64,000 bases of DNA from Akkermansia massiliensis (GCF_018847375.1 NZ_CP072036.1:2170001-2234000); one strand, 5' to 3'. Shown: positions 52,833 through 62,054, numbered from the stretch's first letter. Translations and numbers: made by a program. The notes: generated by a model from the sequence alone, not told the origin.

Positions 52833-54686
52833 ATGAGCACAAACGACAAAACATCATCCGCCCCGACGAAAACCCGCATGACAGGAGCCGAAGTGCTCGT
52901 GGAATGCCTCGTGCGTGAAGGTGTAGACGTCGTCTTTGCCTATCCCGGCGGCGCCAGCATGCCGATTCACCAGGCCCTGAGCCATCAGCCCAAAATCCGG
53001 ACCATCCTGCCCCGCCACGAACAGGGCGGCGCGTTCGGCGCGGAAGGCTACGGCCGCGTCACGGGCAAGGTGGGCGTCTGCATCTCCACTTCCGGCCCCG
53101 GCGCCACCAACATGATCACCTCCATTGCGGACGCCTATCTGGACTCCACTCCGCTGGTGGCGATTACGGCGCAGGTCATGCGTTCCCTGATCGGCCGCGG
53201 CGCCTTCCAGGAGACGGACGTGTTCGGCATGACCGCCCCCATCGTGAAACACAGCTATCTGGTGACGGAACCGGAAGAACTGCCCCGCATCATCAAGGAA
53301 GCCTTTTACATCGCCTCCACGGGCCGTCCCGGCCCGGTGGTGATTGACATGCCCAAGGACGTGCAGGAAGCCGTGTTTGCGCCGGACTTCGACATGGAGA
53401 TGGATCTCCCCGGCTACAACCCTGTGCTGCCCGTTCCCACGGAAAAGCTGGAAGAACTCATTCCGCTGATTGAAGGCGCCAGCCGTCCCGTCATTTACGC
53501 CGGCGGCGGCATCATCTCCGCGGAAGCCTCCGCGGACCTGCTGGAATTTGCGGAACGCTCCCAGATTCCCGTGGCGACCACCCTGATGGGCATAGGAGCC
53601 ATGCCGGAGACCCACCCTCTTTCCCTGCGCTGGCTGGGCATGCACGGAGCCGTGTTTGCGAACAACGCCGTGAATGAAGCGGACCTGGTGATCGCCCTGG
53701 GCGCCCGGTTTGACGACCGCGTGACCGGCGCCGTCAACATGTTCTGCCCGGACTCCACCATCGTCCACATTGACATTGACGCCAGCGAGATCAACAAGAA
53801 CAAGAAGGTGGCGCACCCCATCCGCGCGAACGTGAAGGACGCCCTCCAGGTTCTCAACGCCGCTCTGGCCGCTCAAGGCTGGGAACGCAAATCCTCCGGC
53901 TTTACCCGCACTCCGGAATGGTTCGGAGTGATTGAAGATTGGAAGAAGCAATACCCCTTCTCCTATGAAGACCGCAAGGGCTATATCTCCCCGCAGGCCG
54001 TCATTGAGGAACTCTACCGCCAGACGGCGGACAAGGATCCCATCATCTGCACGGGCGTGGGCCAGCACCAGATGTTTGCCGCCCAGTTCTTCAAATTCGA
54101 CAAGCCCCGTCGTCTGGCTACCTCCGGCGGCCTGGGAACCATGGGCTACGGCCTTCCCGCCGCCATGGGCGTGTGCCTGGCCTGTCCGGACAAGCTGGTG
54201 GTGAACATTGACGGAGACGGCTCCATGCTCATGAACATTCAGGAGCTGGCTACCATTCACGTGGAGCGCCTGCCTGTCAAATGCATCATCCTGAACAACC
54301 AGCACCTGGGCATGGTGGTGCAGTGGGAAGACCTGAAGTATGACTCCAACCGGGCCCAGACCTTCCTGGCGGACCCGCACGACAGCTATGACCCCACCCA
54401 CAAGACGGAAGACGTCATCTACCCGAACTACCCGCTCATCTGCGCCGGATTCGGCGTCAAGTGCGAGCGCGTGCTCCGCATAGAGGAACTTCCGGCGGCC
54501 ATCACCCGCATGATTGAATCCCCGGAGGCGTACGTGCTGGACGTAATGGTTCCTCACGACGTGCATGTGCTGCCGATCATCCTGGGCGGCATGAGCTACA
54601 AGGACGTGATTCTGGAACGCATTGCCGGGGACGGCTCCGCCAAGAAGGCGTCCGAACTGGGCAAGGAAATTCCGACGGCCCTGTAA
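52833..54686 (+). CDS. ilvB: Acetolactate synthase, large (catalytic) subunit
   Basis: A 617-residue ThDP-dependent enzyme joining two pyruvates, or pyruvate and 2-oxobutyrate, in branched-chain amino acid synthesis. Seen are the activating Glu in RHEQGGAFGAEGYGR, STSGPGATNM, the FAD-domain stretch ALGARFDDRVTG, and the ThDP/Mg motif GDGSMLMNIQELATI ending in NNQHLGMV. Length is typical. No ilvN regulatory subunit gene is next to it, which is unusual; it has its own promoter-like element and terminator. Confidence 0.95.
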   Translation: MSTNDKTSSAPTKTRMTGAEVLVECLVREGVDVVFAYPGGASMPIHQALSHQPKIRTILPRHEQGGAFGAEGYGRVTGKVGVCISTSGPGATNMITSIADAYLDSTPLVAITAQVMRSLIGRGAFQETDVFGMTAPIVKHSYLVTEPEELPRIIKEAFYIASTGRPGPVVIDMPKDVQEAVFAPDFDMEMDLPGYNPVLPVPTEKLEELIPLIEGASRPVIYAGGGIISAEASADLLEFAERSQIPVATTLMGIGAMPETHPLSLRWLGMHGAVFANNAVNEADLVIALGARFDDRVTGAVNMFCPDSTIVHIDIDASEINKNKKVAHPIRANVKDALQVLNAALAAQGWERKSSGFTRTPEWFGVIEDWKKQYPFSYEDRKGYISPQAVIEELYRQTADKDPIICTGVGQHQMFAAQFFKFDKPRRLATSGGLGTMGYGLPAAMGVCLACPDKLVVNIDGDGSMLMNIQELATIHVERLPVKCIILNNQHLGMVVQWEDLKYDSNRAQTFLADPHDSYDPTHKTEDVIYPNYPLICAGFGVKCERVLRIEELPAAITRMIESPEAYVLDVMVPHDVHVLPIILGGMSYKDVILERIAGDGSAKKASELGKEIPTAL

Positions 54687-54714
54687 GGGATATTCCGTCA
54701 TTCATTCGTTAACG

Positions 54715-54743
54715 GGAGCCGTCCGCAAGGGCGGCTCCTTTTT
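54715..54743 (+). terminator. Terminator of ilvB
   Basis: 7-bp stem GGAGCCG / CGGCTCC with two more possible CC-GG pairs, then TTTTT. Confidence 0.85.
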
Positions 54744-54997
54744 AATGGCAGCGGAAACCGGAGGGGAATTCGGCTTCCGGCAATGGGGAAAACGGCGCGC
54801 CGCCCGGGAGGCCTGTTGTGTATGTGTCTCCATGTTGGCGGCTCCGGGGATGCACGGTTCTGTTTGAAGGAACGTGGAAGATGTTGCTGGACGCGGCAGA
54901 GGGGAACGGCTAGCATCAATGAACCAAGTTGAATGCAAGCCGGACCGGACGCGGCGAAGATGGAATATTACGGAATAACGCCGCGTCTGATGCCGCC

Positions 54998-55177
54998 TTG
55001 CGCCAACCCCAAGCTCACAGAAAATTCCCGGGAGACCGGCGCTTGCTGCAAGTGATTGGGAAATGGATATTGACAAAAGAATCACCTCTTATCGGGCCTG
55101 ACCGTATCCGGCTTCCGCATCAGGTTGGCGCAAACCCCTTGCTGCGCCCTTGATGCTCAACCCGTATCCTCCAGGCC
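54998..55177 (+). promoter_or_regulatory. Putative CRISPR leader with inverted repeat
   Basis: Immediately upstream of the first repeat. It contains an 11-bp perfect inverted repeat, TTGCGCCAACC at 54998-55008 and GGTTGGCGCAA at 55123-55133. GCGC-AACCCC elements of this sort, as I recall, occur in type I-C leaders. The position at the 5' end of the repeats, with the degenerate repeat at the far end, agrees with transcription on the plus strand. Confidence 0.5.
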
Positions 55178-55468
55178 GTCGCACCCTCACGGGTGCGTGG
55201 ATTGAAACTAACTTTATGTAAGGCAAAGAATATGGAAGTTTGGTCGCACCCTCACGGGTGCGTGGATTGAAACGGGAACAAGGCCAATTTAGCATAGGAG
55301 CGGATTGTCGCACCCTCACGGGTGCGTGGATTGAAACCGAGCTTGGTTTCCGGCCTCCCTTCCGTCCGTTGGTCGCACCCTCACGGGTGCGTGGATTGAA
55401 ACCCGGGAGCCAAGACAAAGCGGCTTGTCCATGTCAGTCGCACCCTCACGGGGTGCGTAGAATGAATA
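55178..55468 (+). CRISPR. CRISPR array, type I-C-like repeat, 4 spacers, no cas genes
   Basis: Four identical 31-nt repeats at 55178-55208, 55243-55273, 55307-55337 and 55372-55402, beginning GTCGCACCC and ending ATTGAAAC with an internal GCACCC..GGGTGC palindrome. A fifth, degenerate repeat at 55437-55468 has an extra G and several changes. Spacers are 34, 33, 34 and 34 nt. Repeat sequence and spacer length fit type I-C. The degenerate repeat marks the leader-distal end, so the array reads on the plus strand. No cas gene lies within 8 kb to the right or elsewhere in the window, so it depends on Cas proteins in trans or is a relic. Confidence 0.97.
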
Positions 55469-55742
55469 GTGCAGTTGTTTTTAATGATGTCTGCATGGTA
55501 AGGGAGGTGATTATTTTGATAAATGGTTTTAAATGGTTATTTATTGAATATTCTTTTGAGGAGGGTTTTTATGTTGGGGAGGACGCCGGATGAACAACTT
55601 TCCGGATGGTTTATTATGGTTTCCGGACAGCCTGTCCGGAAAAGGGAAGCAGGCAAGCGGTGTATTTCCTGCGGCATGGGATTTTTTTCCGCGTTCACAG
55701 TTTGTGATGGATGAAGCCGGAGCAATCCAATATAAAGATAAG

Positions 55743-56402
55743 ATGCATATAGACTGGTTGAATGATTTTTTGGAATGGACGCCTATTTTGCTGATGGTGC
55801 TGGTAGCGGTCGTTTTTCTGGTGGCGCTGAAATGGAGAAGCGGCAGGATGAAGAAGTTTCTGGAGGAGTGGAAACGTAAGATCGTCCGGCAGGCGGAAGC
55901 CGGGAATCCCTCCGCCCAGTTCCGTCTGGGGCGCATTTACCAGGAGGGGGACGGCGTGGAGAAGGACCCGGACCGGGCGGAGGAGTGGTTTCACAGGGCG
56001 TTGCCCGGGTTGAAGCAGAAGGCGGATGCGGGAGATGCGGATGCCGCCTTTGACCTGTATGATTGTTTTCATGAAGGCCTGGGCGCGGAGAAGAGCGATA
56101 CGCAGGCCCTCCACTGGCTGCAGCTTGCAGCGGAGCAGGGCAAGCCGGAGGCCATGTTTGACCTGGCCCTGGAGTACCGGGAAGGCGGCCTGGTGGAGAA
56201 GAATGAGGATTTGTTCATGTACTGGCTGCGTAAGGCTGCGGAGGCGGACGAGAGGGACGCCCAGTACCTGCTGGCCGCCTGTTATGAACACGGCAATGGA
56301 GTTCCGCAGGATTTGAATCTTGCACGGGAATGGTATGACCGCGCGGCGGAAGGAAAGGATTCCGGTACGGAGGAGGATCCGGAGCGCGCACAGGGGAAAT
56401 AG
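55743..56402 (+). CDS. Membrane-anchored Sel1-repeat protein
   Basis: About 219 residues. A transmembrane helix near 13-31 (WTPILLMVLVAVVFLVALKW) anchors four to five Sel1-type repeats (AGNPSAQFRLGRIYQEGDGVEKDPDRAEEWFHRA and later copies ending GNGVPQDLNLAREWYDRAAEG). Such repeats are scaffolds for protein contacts; no specific partner is seen. The start is uncertain: the ATG at 55743 lies 6 nt after TATAAA (55731-55736), but the frame is open from an ATG at 55590, adding 51 residues. It sits just downstream of the CRISPR array; no functional link is implied. Confidence 0.75.
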   Translation: MHIDWLNDFLEWTPILLMVLVAVVFLVALKWRSGRMKKFLEEWKRKIVRQAEAGNPSAQFRLGRIYQEGDGVEKDPDRAEEWFHRALPGLKQKADAGDADAAFDLYDCFHEGLGAEKSDTQALHWLQLAAEQGKPEAMFDLALEYREGGLVEKNEDLFMYWLRKAAEADERDAQYLLAACYEHGNGVPQDLNLAREWYDRAAEGKDSGTEEDPERAQGK

Positions 56403-56462
56403 GAGGCGGCGAGCCTCTTTCGGCTGGACAAATGGGGAAGCGGGCGACACTCTAGGCGTTTC

Positions 56463-57359
56463 ATGGAGGGCATACGCTATTACAACCGCTACACGGGCAG
56501 GGAAGAACGGGAACAGGTGCTGGGAGAGAAGTACCTGCAATGGATTTACGGCACTTCCACAGGCCGGGCTGCACTGCATGTCCTGATCAAGCGCGGCGTT
56601 TTTTCCCGTCTGCTGGGGTGGCTGAAGAACCGTCCTTCCAGCGCGCGTTCCATCCACTCCTTTGTGGAGGAGTACGGCATCAATATGGAGGATTCCCTCA
56701 AGGGGATGGGAGAGTTCAAGCATTTCAACGATTTTTTCTACCGCCGCCTGAAACCGGGAGCTCGCCCTCTGGCCGGTGGGGAGGATACGGCCGTTTTTCC
56801 CGCGGATGCCCGGCACATGGGCTGGGAACGCGCTGACCGAATCAAGAGCGTTTTCGTGAAGGGGCAGAGTTTTGACCTGCCCGCCCTTATGGGGAGTGAA
56901 GCGCTGGCCGGACGGTATGCGGAAGGCGCCGTCGTTTTGTCGCGCCTGTGCCCCACGGATTACCACCGTTTTCATTTTCCGGTGTCCGGGGTGCCCGGCC
57001 CGTGGACGAGGCTGGGCGGTCCGCTGGCGAGCGTGTCTCCGTACTGCCTGCGCCGCCGGCTGGCGTGGCTATGGACTAATAAAAGGAATTTGACCCTGAT
57101 CCGGTCGGAGTTGTGGGGAGAGGTCGCCATGCTGGAGGTGGGCGCCACCGGGGTGGGGCTGATTGAGGAGACGTATGTTCCGGACGTTCCCGCCGCAAGA
57201 GGGGGGGAGAAGGGGTATTTTGCCTTTGGAGGCTCCACGGTGATGTGCTTTTTTGAACCGGGCAGAATACGCCTGGCTCCCGACCTGCTGGAAAAGACGG
57301 CGGAAGGCATGGAGTTGTTTGCCCGTCAGGGAGATATGATGGGCGTCTCTGCGGAGTAG
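56463..57359 (+). CDS. psd: Phosphatidylserine decarboxylase
   Basis: A 298-residue enzyme making phosphatidylethanolamine from phosphatidylserine. The pyruvoyl-forming self-cleavage site appears as GGST in YFAFGGSTVMCFFE near residue 265, a variant of the usual LGST. PTDYHRFHFPVSG carries the conserved catalytic His. The N-terminal Asn/Arg-rich part (FNDFFYRRLKPGARPL) matches type II Psd proteins. It follows the Sel1 gene by 60 nt. The pss gene is not in the window. Confidence 0.92.
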   Translation: MEGIRYYNRYTGREEREQVLGEKYLQWIYGTSTGRAALHVLIKRGVFSRLLGWLKNRPSSARSIHSFVEEYGINMEDSLKGMGEFKHFNDFFYRRLKPGARPLAGGEDTAVFPADARHMGWERADRIKSVFVKGQSFDLPALMGSEALAGRYAEGAVVLSRLCPTDYHRFHFPVSGVPGPWTRLGGPLASVSPYCLRRRLAWLWTNKRNLTLIRSELWGEVAMLEVGATGVGLIEETYVPDVPAARGGEKGYFAFGGSTVMCFFEPGRIRLAPDLLEKTAEGMELFARQGDMMGVSAE

Positions 57360-57532
57360 CTGCGGTCCGGGAAGGGGTGCGGCCATGATGTCTCCGGATT
57401 ATGAATCCGGAGTCAAGCTTACAAAATTGAAAGAAAAAGGTTTTGGGGAATTTGAGCTTGTCCATATCATGGGAATTGTCAGAGGGTATTCCTGATGTAA
57501 TGGGCTTTCTTTTCGTTCCAGTAATGGTTAAT

Positions 57533-57653
57533 AACCGTCTTTACGCTCTTCAGCGGCGGCCTCCATCAGGGCGGGAGGCCCTGGCTCCCGGGAGATATGC
57601 GGCTGTGAAAGGGGACGGTGGAAGTGTTGATGGAGTGTGGCTTTGCGGCACTG
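57533..57653 (+). repeat. Intergenic repeat, long copy A
   Basis: Begins TAACCGTC, contains the hairpin core CAGGGC-GGGAG-GCCCTG (about 57567-57585), then GGGAGATATGCGGCTGT and the tail GGAAGTGTTGATGGAGTG. Copy B, 196 bp downstream, matches it along its length with scattered changes and short gaps. Confidence 0.65.
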
Positions 57654-57728
57654 GCGCCTGAAAGCGGCAGAGTTCCTGCTTTTCGTTGTTGAAACTCTTT
57701 CTGGAGCATAGCGGAAGTTTTTTTTAAT

Positions 57729-57846
57729 AGCCGTCACTGCATTCCGGTGAGGACATCCATCAGAGCCGGGAGGTCCTGGACTACCAGACGATATGCGGCC
57801 GTAAAAAGTGAATGTGGGAAATGTTGATGGAATGTCCATTTGGAGT
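57729..57846 (+). repeat. Intergenic repeat, long copy B
   Basis: Begins TAGCCGTC, contains CATCAGAGCCGGGAGGTCCTGG, then GACGATATGCGGCCGT and the tail GGAAATGTTGATGGAATG. The stem is partly degraded compared with copy A. Confidence 0.65.
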
Positions 57847-57979
57847 TTTTTCCAGCCAAGCCGGGGTGTGGAGAAGGACAGCTTTTCCGGATTGTAGAAT
57901 CTTTAACGGATTCATAATCCGCTATTTCCTTGGGCAACGGGTTCCATTCCGTATTTCACCCATTAATAAGAATAAATTT

Positions 57980-58666
57980 ATGAAGTGCCTATGTATTCTT
58001 GGTGTTCTGGCCAGCCTGGCAACGGCACAGGCGGCTACTGTGTTGAGCACGACGACCAAAGACGATCCTTCCACCCTGACTTCCGGGGGATACGGAGCCT
58101 ATTACGGTTTTTCCTTTGACCTGGACCACATGCTTCTTTCCTCCGGGGAAGGGATTTCACCGAATTCCACGGTGTTCCTGCAATCACTGGATATTGCCAA
58201 GGCGACGAACAGGACGGATGCCACCGACGGGCTGTACGTGACGATTTTTTCCTCCGCCGCCACCAAGGACGGAACGACGTTCGTGGGGCAGTCCACGACC
58301 ACCATTGACATGGCCGGAGATGGCGCCGGAGACGGAGCGGCCTCCTGGGAGAAGGCCGTGTTCAATAATTTGCAGCTTGATAGCGGCGTAACTTATTACG
58401 TGGCTTTTACGACGACGCAGATTTCAGATGCCACGAGTTGGGATGACGTGAGCTTTTCCTCCGCCAGGTTGAGGCTTGGCAAGGAAGCCGACGGCGTGGA
58501 CATCGGGGATGTGTATAAGAATGCGGGCTTTACCAGTACGGAGGGTTCCGTATGGGGACCGGCGTTGAGGGCGGAAGTGACGCTGGCCGCCGTGCCGGAA
58601 CCGGCTTCCGCCTCCCTCGGCCTGCTGGGGCTGGCCGCCCTGCTGATGCGCCGCCGCAGGTTCTGA
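57980..58666 (+). CDS. PEP-CTERM sorted surface protein
   Basis: A 228-residue exported protein. A signal peptide (MKCLCILGVLASLATAQA) precedes a beta-rich domain of unknown function. It ends in a PEP-CTERM tail: VPEPASASLGLLGLAALLMRRRRF, i.e. the PEP motif, a hydrophobic helix and an Arg cluster. Such tails are recognised by an exosortase and link proteins to exopolysaccharide or the surface. No exosortase is in the window. The frame extends upstream to 57812 but the signal peptide fixes the ATG at 57980. A terminator follows. Confidence 0.9.
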   Translation: MKCLCILGVLASLATAQAATVLSTTTKDDPSTLTSGGYGAYYGFSFDLDHMLLSSGEGISPNSTVFLQSLDIAKATNRTDATDGLYVTIFSSAATKDGTTFVGQSTTTIDMAGDGAGDGAASWEKAVFNNLQLDSGVTYYVAFTTTQISDATSWDDVSFSSARLRLGKEADGVDIGDVYKNAGFTSTEGSVWGPALRAEVTLAAVPEPASASLGLLGLAALLMRRRRF

Positions 58667-58690
58667 TTAACGGAGCCATTAATGAAAGAG

Positions 58691-58723
58691 TCCGGCACTC
58701 CTCCCGGGAATGCCGGATTTTTT
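58691..58723 (+). terminator. Terminator of the PEP-CTERM gene
   Basis: Stem TCCGGCA / TGCCGGA with inner pairing, followed by six T. Confidence 0.85.
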
Positions 58724-58764
58724 GATTTTCCGGAATAACGGGCTGGGTAAGGACCGTTCGCAGG

Positions 58765-59418
58765 TTACTTCATTTCCGCAATGGCGCGGGCCATGTCCGG
58801 AGCCTTGAAGGTGGAGGAGCCCGCCACCAGCACGTCCGCCCCGGCCAGGGCGCACTGCGCGGCATTGTCTTTGCCGATTCCTCCGTCCATTTGAATCAGG
58901 AAAGGGGCCTGGTGCTCCGTGCGCCATTCGGCGGCTTTTTCCACCTTGTCCAGCACGGAGGGCATGAAGGATTGTCCGCCGAAGCCCGGCACCACGGACA
59001 TGACCAGCAGCAGGTCTATTTCCTCCAGGTAGGGAACTACGGCGTCAAAGGGCGTGGCCGGGTTGACGGCCAGACCGTTTTTCACTCCGGCTTTCCGGAT
59101 GCGCCTGAGGGTGTCGCGGATGTAGTGGGGGTCCCCCAGCTCTACATGGAAGCAGATGAGGTTGACGCCCGCTTTGACAAAGCGGTCAAAGTAGTGGTCC
59201 GGCCGTTCAATCATCAGGTGGGCATCCAGGAAACGGTCCGGCCCCACCGCTTTTCTGACGGCGGCGCAGATTTCCGGGCCGAAGGAGATGTTGTCCACAA
59301 AGTGGCCGTCCATGATGTCCAGGTGCAGCCAGTCGGCTCCGGAGTCAAAGGCACGGCGCGCTTCCTCCCCGATGCGGGAGAAGTCGGCGGCCAGCAGGGA
59401 CGGGGCGATCATGGTCAT
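58765..59418 (-). CDS. rpe: Ribulose-phosphate 3-epimerase
   Basis: A 217-residue TIM-barrel enzyme interconverting ribulose-5-P and xylulose-5-P in the pentose phosphate pathway. IAPSLLAADFSRIGEE, WLHLDIMDGHFVDNISFG, DAHLMIERPD, LVMSVVPGFGGQSFMP and QMDGGIGKDNA are the family's metal and catalytic motifs. It follows leuS by 23 nt on the same strand. It complements the RpiB domain at 25 kb, which supplies ribulose-5-P. A second ATG two codons in (59412) is possible. Confidence 0.97.
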   Translation of the reverse strand: MTMIAPSLLAADFSRIGEEARRAFDSGADWLHLDIMDGHFVDNISFGPEICAAVRKAVGPDRFLDAHLMIERPDHYFDRFVKAGVNLICFHVELGDPHYIRDTLRRIRKAGVKNGLAVNPATPFDAVVPYLEEIDLLLVMSVVPGFGGQSFMPSVLDKVEKAAEWRTEHQAPFLIQMDGGIGKDNAAQCALAGADVLVAGSSTFKAPDMARAIAEMK

Positions 59419-59441
59419 GATGGCAGAGTCTTTCCGGGGTG

Positions 59442-62015
59442 TCAGTTGGCTACGATGTTGACCAGGCGGCCGGGCACGACAATTACCTTGCGCACGGTGA
59501 CGCCGTCCAGGAAGATTTTTACCTTGGCGGAGGCCAGGGCCAGCTTTTCCAGTTCTTCCCGGGAGATGTCCCTGGGCACTTCCAGCTTGTCCCGCAGCCT
59601 GCCGTTCACCTGGATGACCATGGGAACGGTGTTTTCCACCAGCAGGGCTTCCTCCCAGACAGGCCAGTTTTTCTGGCAGAGCTGCGTTTCCGCCAGGGCG
59701 GGGAATTTCGCTTGCAGGCGGCTGTGAATTTCTTCCGTGAGATGGGGGGCAAAGGGGTTCAGCAGCGTCAGGAAGGCGTCATAGTCCTGTACGTCCACCA
59801 CCTCCGCGGAGGTCATGGCGTTGGTGCATTCCATCATTTTGGCGATGGCGGTGTTGAAGGACATGTCATTGATGTCTTCCGTCACTTTCCTGATGGTTTT
59901 GTGCAGTTCCTTGCGCACGGGGAGCACGGCGGCTTCTGGAGCGTCCGCCGCCAGCTTGGGGTTGATTTCCCATTCGCCTTCCTGGTTTTCCCGGAAGGCC
60001 ACGCGCCAGACGCGGGCCAGGAAGCGGGAGATGCCTTCCACCCCCTTGGTGGCCCAGGGCTTCACGTCCTTGAGGGGCCCCATGAACATTTCATACAGGC
60101 GCAGGGAGTCCGCTCCGTATTCGCGGACGATGTCGTCCGGATTGACGACGTTGCCGCGGGACTTGGACATTTTCTGGCCGTCTTCCCCCAGGATGAGGCC
60201 CTGGTTGACGAGCTTCTGGAAGGGCTCGCTGGTGGTGAGGTAGCCCAGGTCAAAGAGAACCTTGTGCCAGAAGCGGGCATAGAGCAGGTGGAGCACGGCG
60301 TGTTCCGTGCCGCCCACGTACAGGTCCACGCCTCCGGGGTTGCCGGTGGAGCCCATCCAGTATTGTTCCGCCTCACGGCTGACGAAGCGTTCCGTGTTTT
60401 CCGGATCCAGGTAGCGCAGGTAGTACCAGCAGGAGCCGGCCCACTGGGGCATGGTGTTCGTTTCACGGTGGGCCGTGGGAGTGTACGCAATCCATTCCGT
60501 GGCCCTGACCAGCGGGCCGCGGGGGTCGCCCGTGGGGGCGAAGTCGTCCAGATCGGGCTGGAGCACGGGGAGTTCGCTTTCCGGCAGGGCGCGGTGGCGG
60601 CCGTCTTCCCAGACGATGGGGAAGGGTTCCCCCCAGTAGCGCTGGCGGGAGAAGAGCCAGTCACGGAGCTTGTAGTTTACCTTGCGGCGGCCCTTGCCGT
60701 TTTCCTCCAGCCAGAGGATCATTTTTTCCTTGGCTTCCGGAGTGGGCAGCCCCGTCAGGAAGCCGGAGTTCACGCTGGCGCCTTCATAACCGCAGAAGCC
60801 GCGCCAGTCAATGTCTTCACTGGGCGGCTGGACCACCTGGAGAATGGGGAGGCCGAATACCTGGGCGAAGGCGAAGTCGCGTTCGTCATGGGCCGGAACG
60901 GCCATGATGGCTCCCGTGCCGTAACCCATCAGCACATAGTCCGCAATCCAGACGGGGACCTGTTCCCCGTTGGCGGGGTTGACGGCATAGGCTCCGGTGA
61001 AGACGCCCGTTTTTTCCTTGGAGAGGTCCGTGCGTTCCAGGTCGCTCTTGGAGGCGCACTGGGCGCGGTACTGTTCCACGGCGTCTTTCTGTTCCGGCGT
61101 GGTGATGGTGTCCACCAGCGGGTGTTCCGGGGAGAGGACCATGTAGGTGGCTCCAAAGAGGGTGTCCGGCCTGGTGGTGTAAACGGTGATGGTTTCCCCG
61201 TTCAGGGTGAAGTCCACTTCCGCCCCTTCAGATTTGCCTATCCAGTTGCGCTGGAGCAGTTTGATGGATTCCGGCCAGTCCAGCGGCTCCAGTTCGTCAA
61301 TGAGGCGCTCCGCGTAGTCCGTGATGCGCAGCATCCACTGGCGCAGGGGGCGGCGTTCCACCCGGTGGCCCTTGGATTTCCATTCCTCCACTTCCTCGTT
61401 GGCCAGGACGGTGCCCAGGTCCGGGGACCAGTTGACGGCCGCTTCCGCCACGTAGGCCAGGCGGCGCTGGTCGATTTCCTCGCGGCTCAGCCCCTGTTCC
61501 TCCAGTTCGGAGACGGGGCGCGCCTTTTTCAGTTCCCTGTTGTAGTAGGAGTTGTAGAGCTGGAGGAATATCCACTGGGTCCAGCGCACGTATTCATGGT
61601 CCGTCGTGGCTATTTCCCGGTCCCAGTCATAGGAGAAGCCCAGCATCTTGAGCTGGCGGCGGAAGTTGTCAATGTTTTGGAAGGTGGTGACGGAGGGGTG
61701 CTGCCCGGTCTTGATGGCGTATTGCTCCGCGGGAAGGCCGAAGGAGTCCCACCCCATGGGGTGAAGGACGTTGAAGCCGTTCATGCGCTTGAAGCGCGCT
61801 ACGATGTCCGTGGCGGTATACCCTTCCGGATGGCCCACGTGCAGGCCCGCGCCGCTGGGGTAGGGGAACATGTCCAGCACGTAGTATTTGGGTTTGGACG
61901 CGTCAAAGCCCTCTTCTCCGGGATTGCTTACTTTAAAGGTTTTCCTTTCGTCCCAGATCTGCTGCCATTTGGGTTCAAAAACGTCAAAGGGATATGGTTT
62001 CTTGCGCTCGGACAT
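59442..62015 (-). CDS. leuS: Leucyl-tRNA synthetase
   Basis: An 857-residue class I aminoacyl-tRNA synthetase. The HIGH-type motif is [17 protein letters not shown]. The CP1 editing domain is present ([22 protein letters not shown]). The KMSKS loop is [14 protein letters not shown], and the C-terminal anticodon-binding domains are complete. The ATG at 62015 ([11 protein letters not shown]) is preferred to the open extension to 62054, which covers the promoter boxes. No T-box leader fits upstream. It is likely co-transcribed with rpe. Confidence 0.97.
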   Translation of the reverse strand: MSERKKPYPFDVFEPKWQQIWDERKTFKVSNPGEEGFDASKPKYYVLDMFPYPSGAGLHVGHPEGYTATDIVARFKRMNGFNVLHPMGWDSFGLPAEQYAIKTGQHPSVTTFQNIDNFRRQLKMLGFSYDWDREIATTDHEYVRWTQWIFLQLYNSYYNRELKKARPVSELEEQGLSREEIDQRRLAYVAEAAVNWSPDLGTVLANEEVEEWKSKGHRVERRPLRQWMLRITDYAERLIDELEPLDWPESIKLLQRNWIGKSEGAEVDFTLNGETITVYTTRPDTLFGATYMVLSPEHPLVDTITTPEQKDAVEQYRAQCASKSDLERTDLSKEKTGVFTGAYAVNPANGEQVPVWIADYVLMGYGTGAIMAVPAHDERDFAFAQVFGLPILQVVQPPSEDIDWRGFCGYEGASVNSGFLTGLPTPEAKEKMILWLEENGKGRRKVNYKLRDWLFSRQRYWGEPFPIVWEDGRHRALPESELPVLQPDLDDFAPTGDPRGPLVRATEWIAYTPTAHRETNTMPQWAGSCWYYLRYLDPENTERFVSREAEQYWMGSTGNPGGVDLYVGGTEHAVLHLLYARFWHKVLFDLGYLTTSEPFQKLVNQGLILGEDGQKMSKSRGNVVNPDDIVREYGADSLRLYEMFMGPLKDVKPWATKGVEGISRFLARVWRVAFRENQEGEWEINPKLAADAPEAAVLPVRKELHKTIRKVTEDINDMSFNTAIAKMMECTNAMTSAEVVDVQDYDAFLTLLNPFAPHLTEEIHSRLQAKFPALAETQLCQKNWPVWEEALLVENTVPMVIQVNGRLRDKLEVPRDISREELEKLALASAKVKIFLDGVTVRKVIVVPGRLVNIVAN

Positions 62016-62025
62016 GATGGGGAGG

Positions 62026-62054
62026 AATGTATACTCCGCCCGCTGGCCAATCAA
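62026..62054 (-). promoter_or_regulatory. Putative leaderless-type promoter of leuS
   Basis: Minus strand TTGATT (62054-62049), exactly 17 nt, TACATT (62031-62026). The -10 ends 10 nt before the ATG at 62015, leaving about 4 nt of leader. Confidence 0.55.

Larger units (their letters stand above)
54687..55742. other. Gap holding the CRISPR locus
   Basis: About 1 kb without a supported protein gene. It contains the ilvB terminator, about 250 bp of unassigned DNA, a leader-like stretch from about 54998 to 55177, the CRISPR array to 55468, and an AT-rich stretch before the Sel1 gene. Open frames across the array only translate the repeats. No cas gene remnant is recognisable. Confidence 0.6.
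57360..57979. other. Gap with hairpins and diverged direct repeats
   Basis: A 620-bp stretch with no supported gene. It has a perfect hairpin CTCCGGATT-ATG-AATCCGGAG at 57392-57412 without a T-run, two diverged copies of a repeat of about 120 bp (57533-57653 and 57729-57846), and an AT-rich patch before the PEP-CTERM gene. Minus-strand open frames across the repeats are short and unconvincing. Confidence 0.6.

Noticed and set aside
55089..55593. Short open frames across the CRISPR region on both strands
   Set aside because: Their recurring peptides (for example VAPSRVRGLK) are translations of the CRISPR repeats.
57392..57412. Palindrome CTCCGGATT-ATG-AATCCGGAG as the psd terminator
   Set aside because: No T-run follows on the plus strand, so the call was not made.
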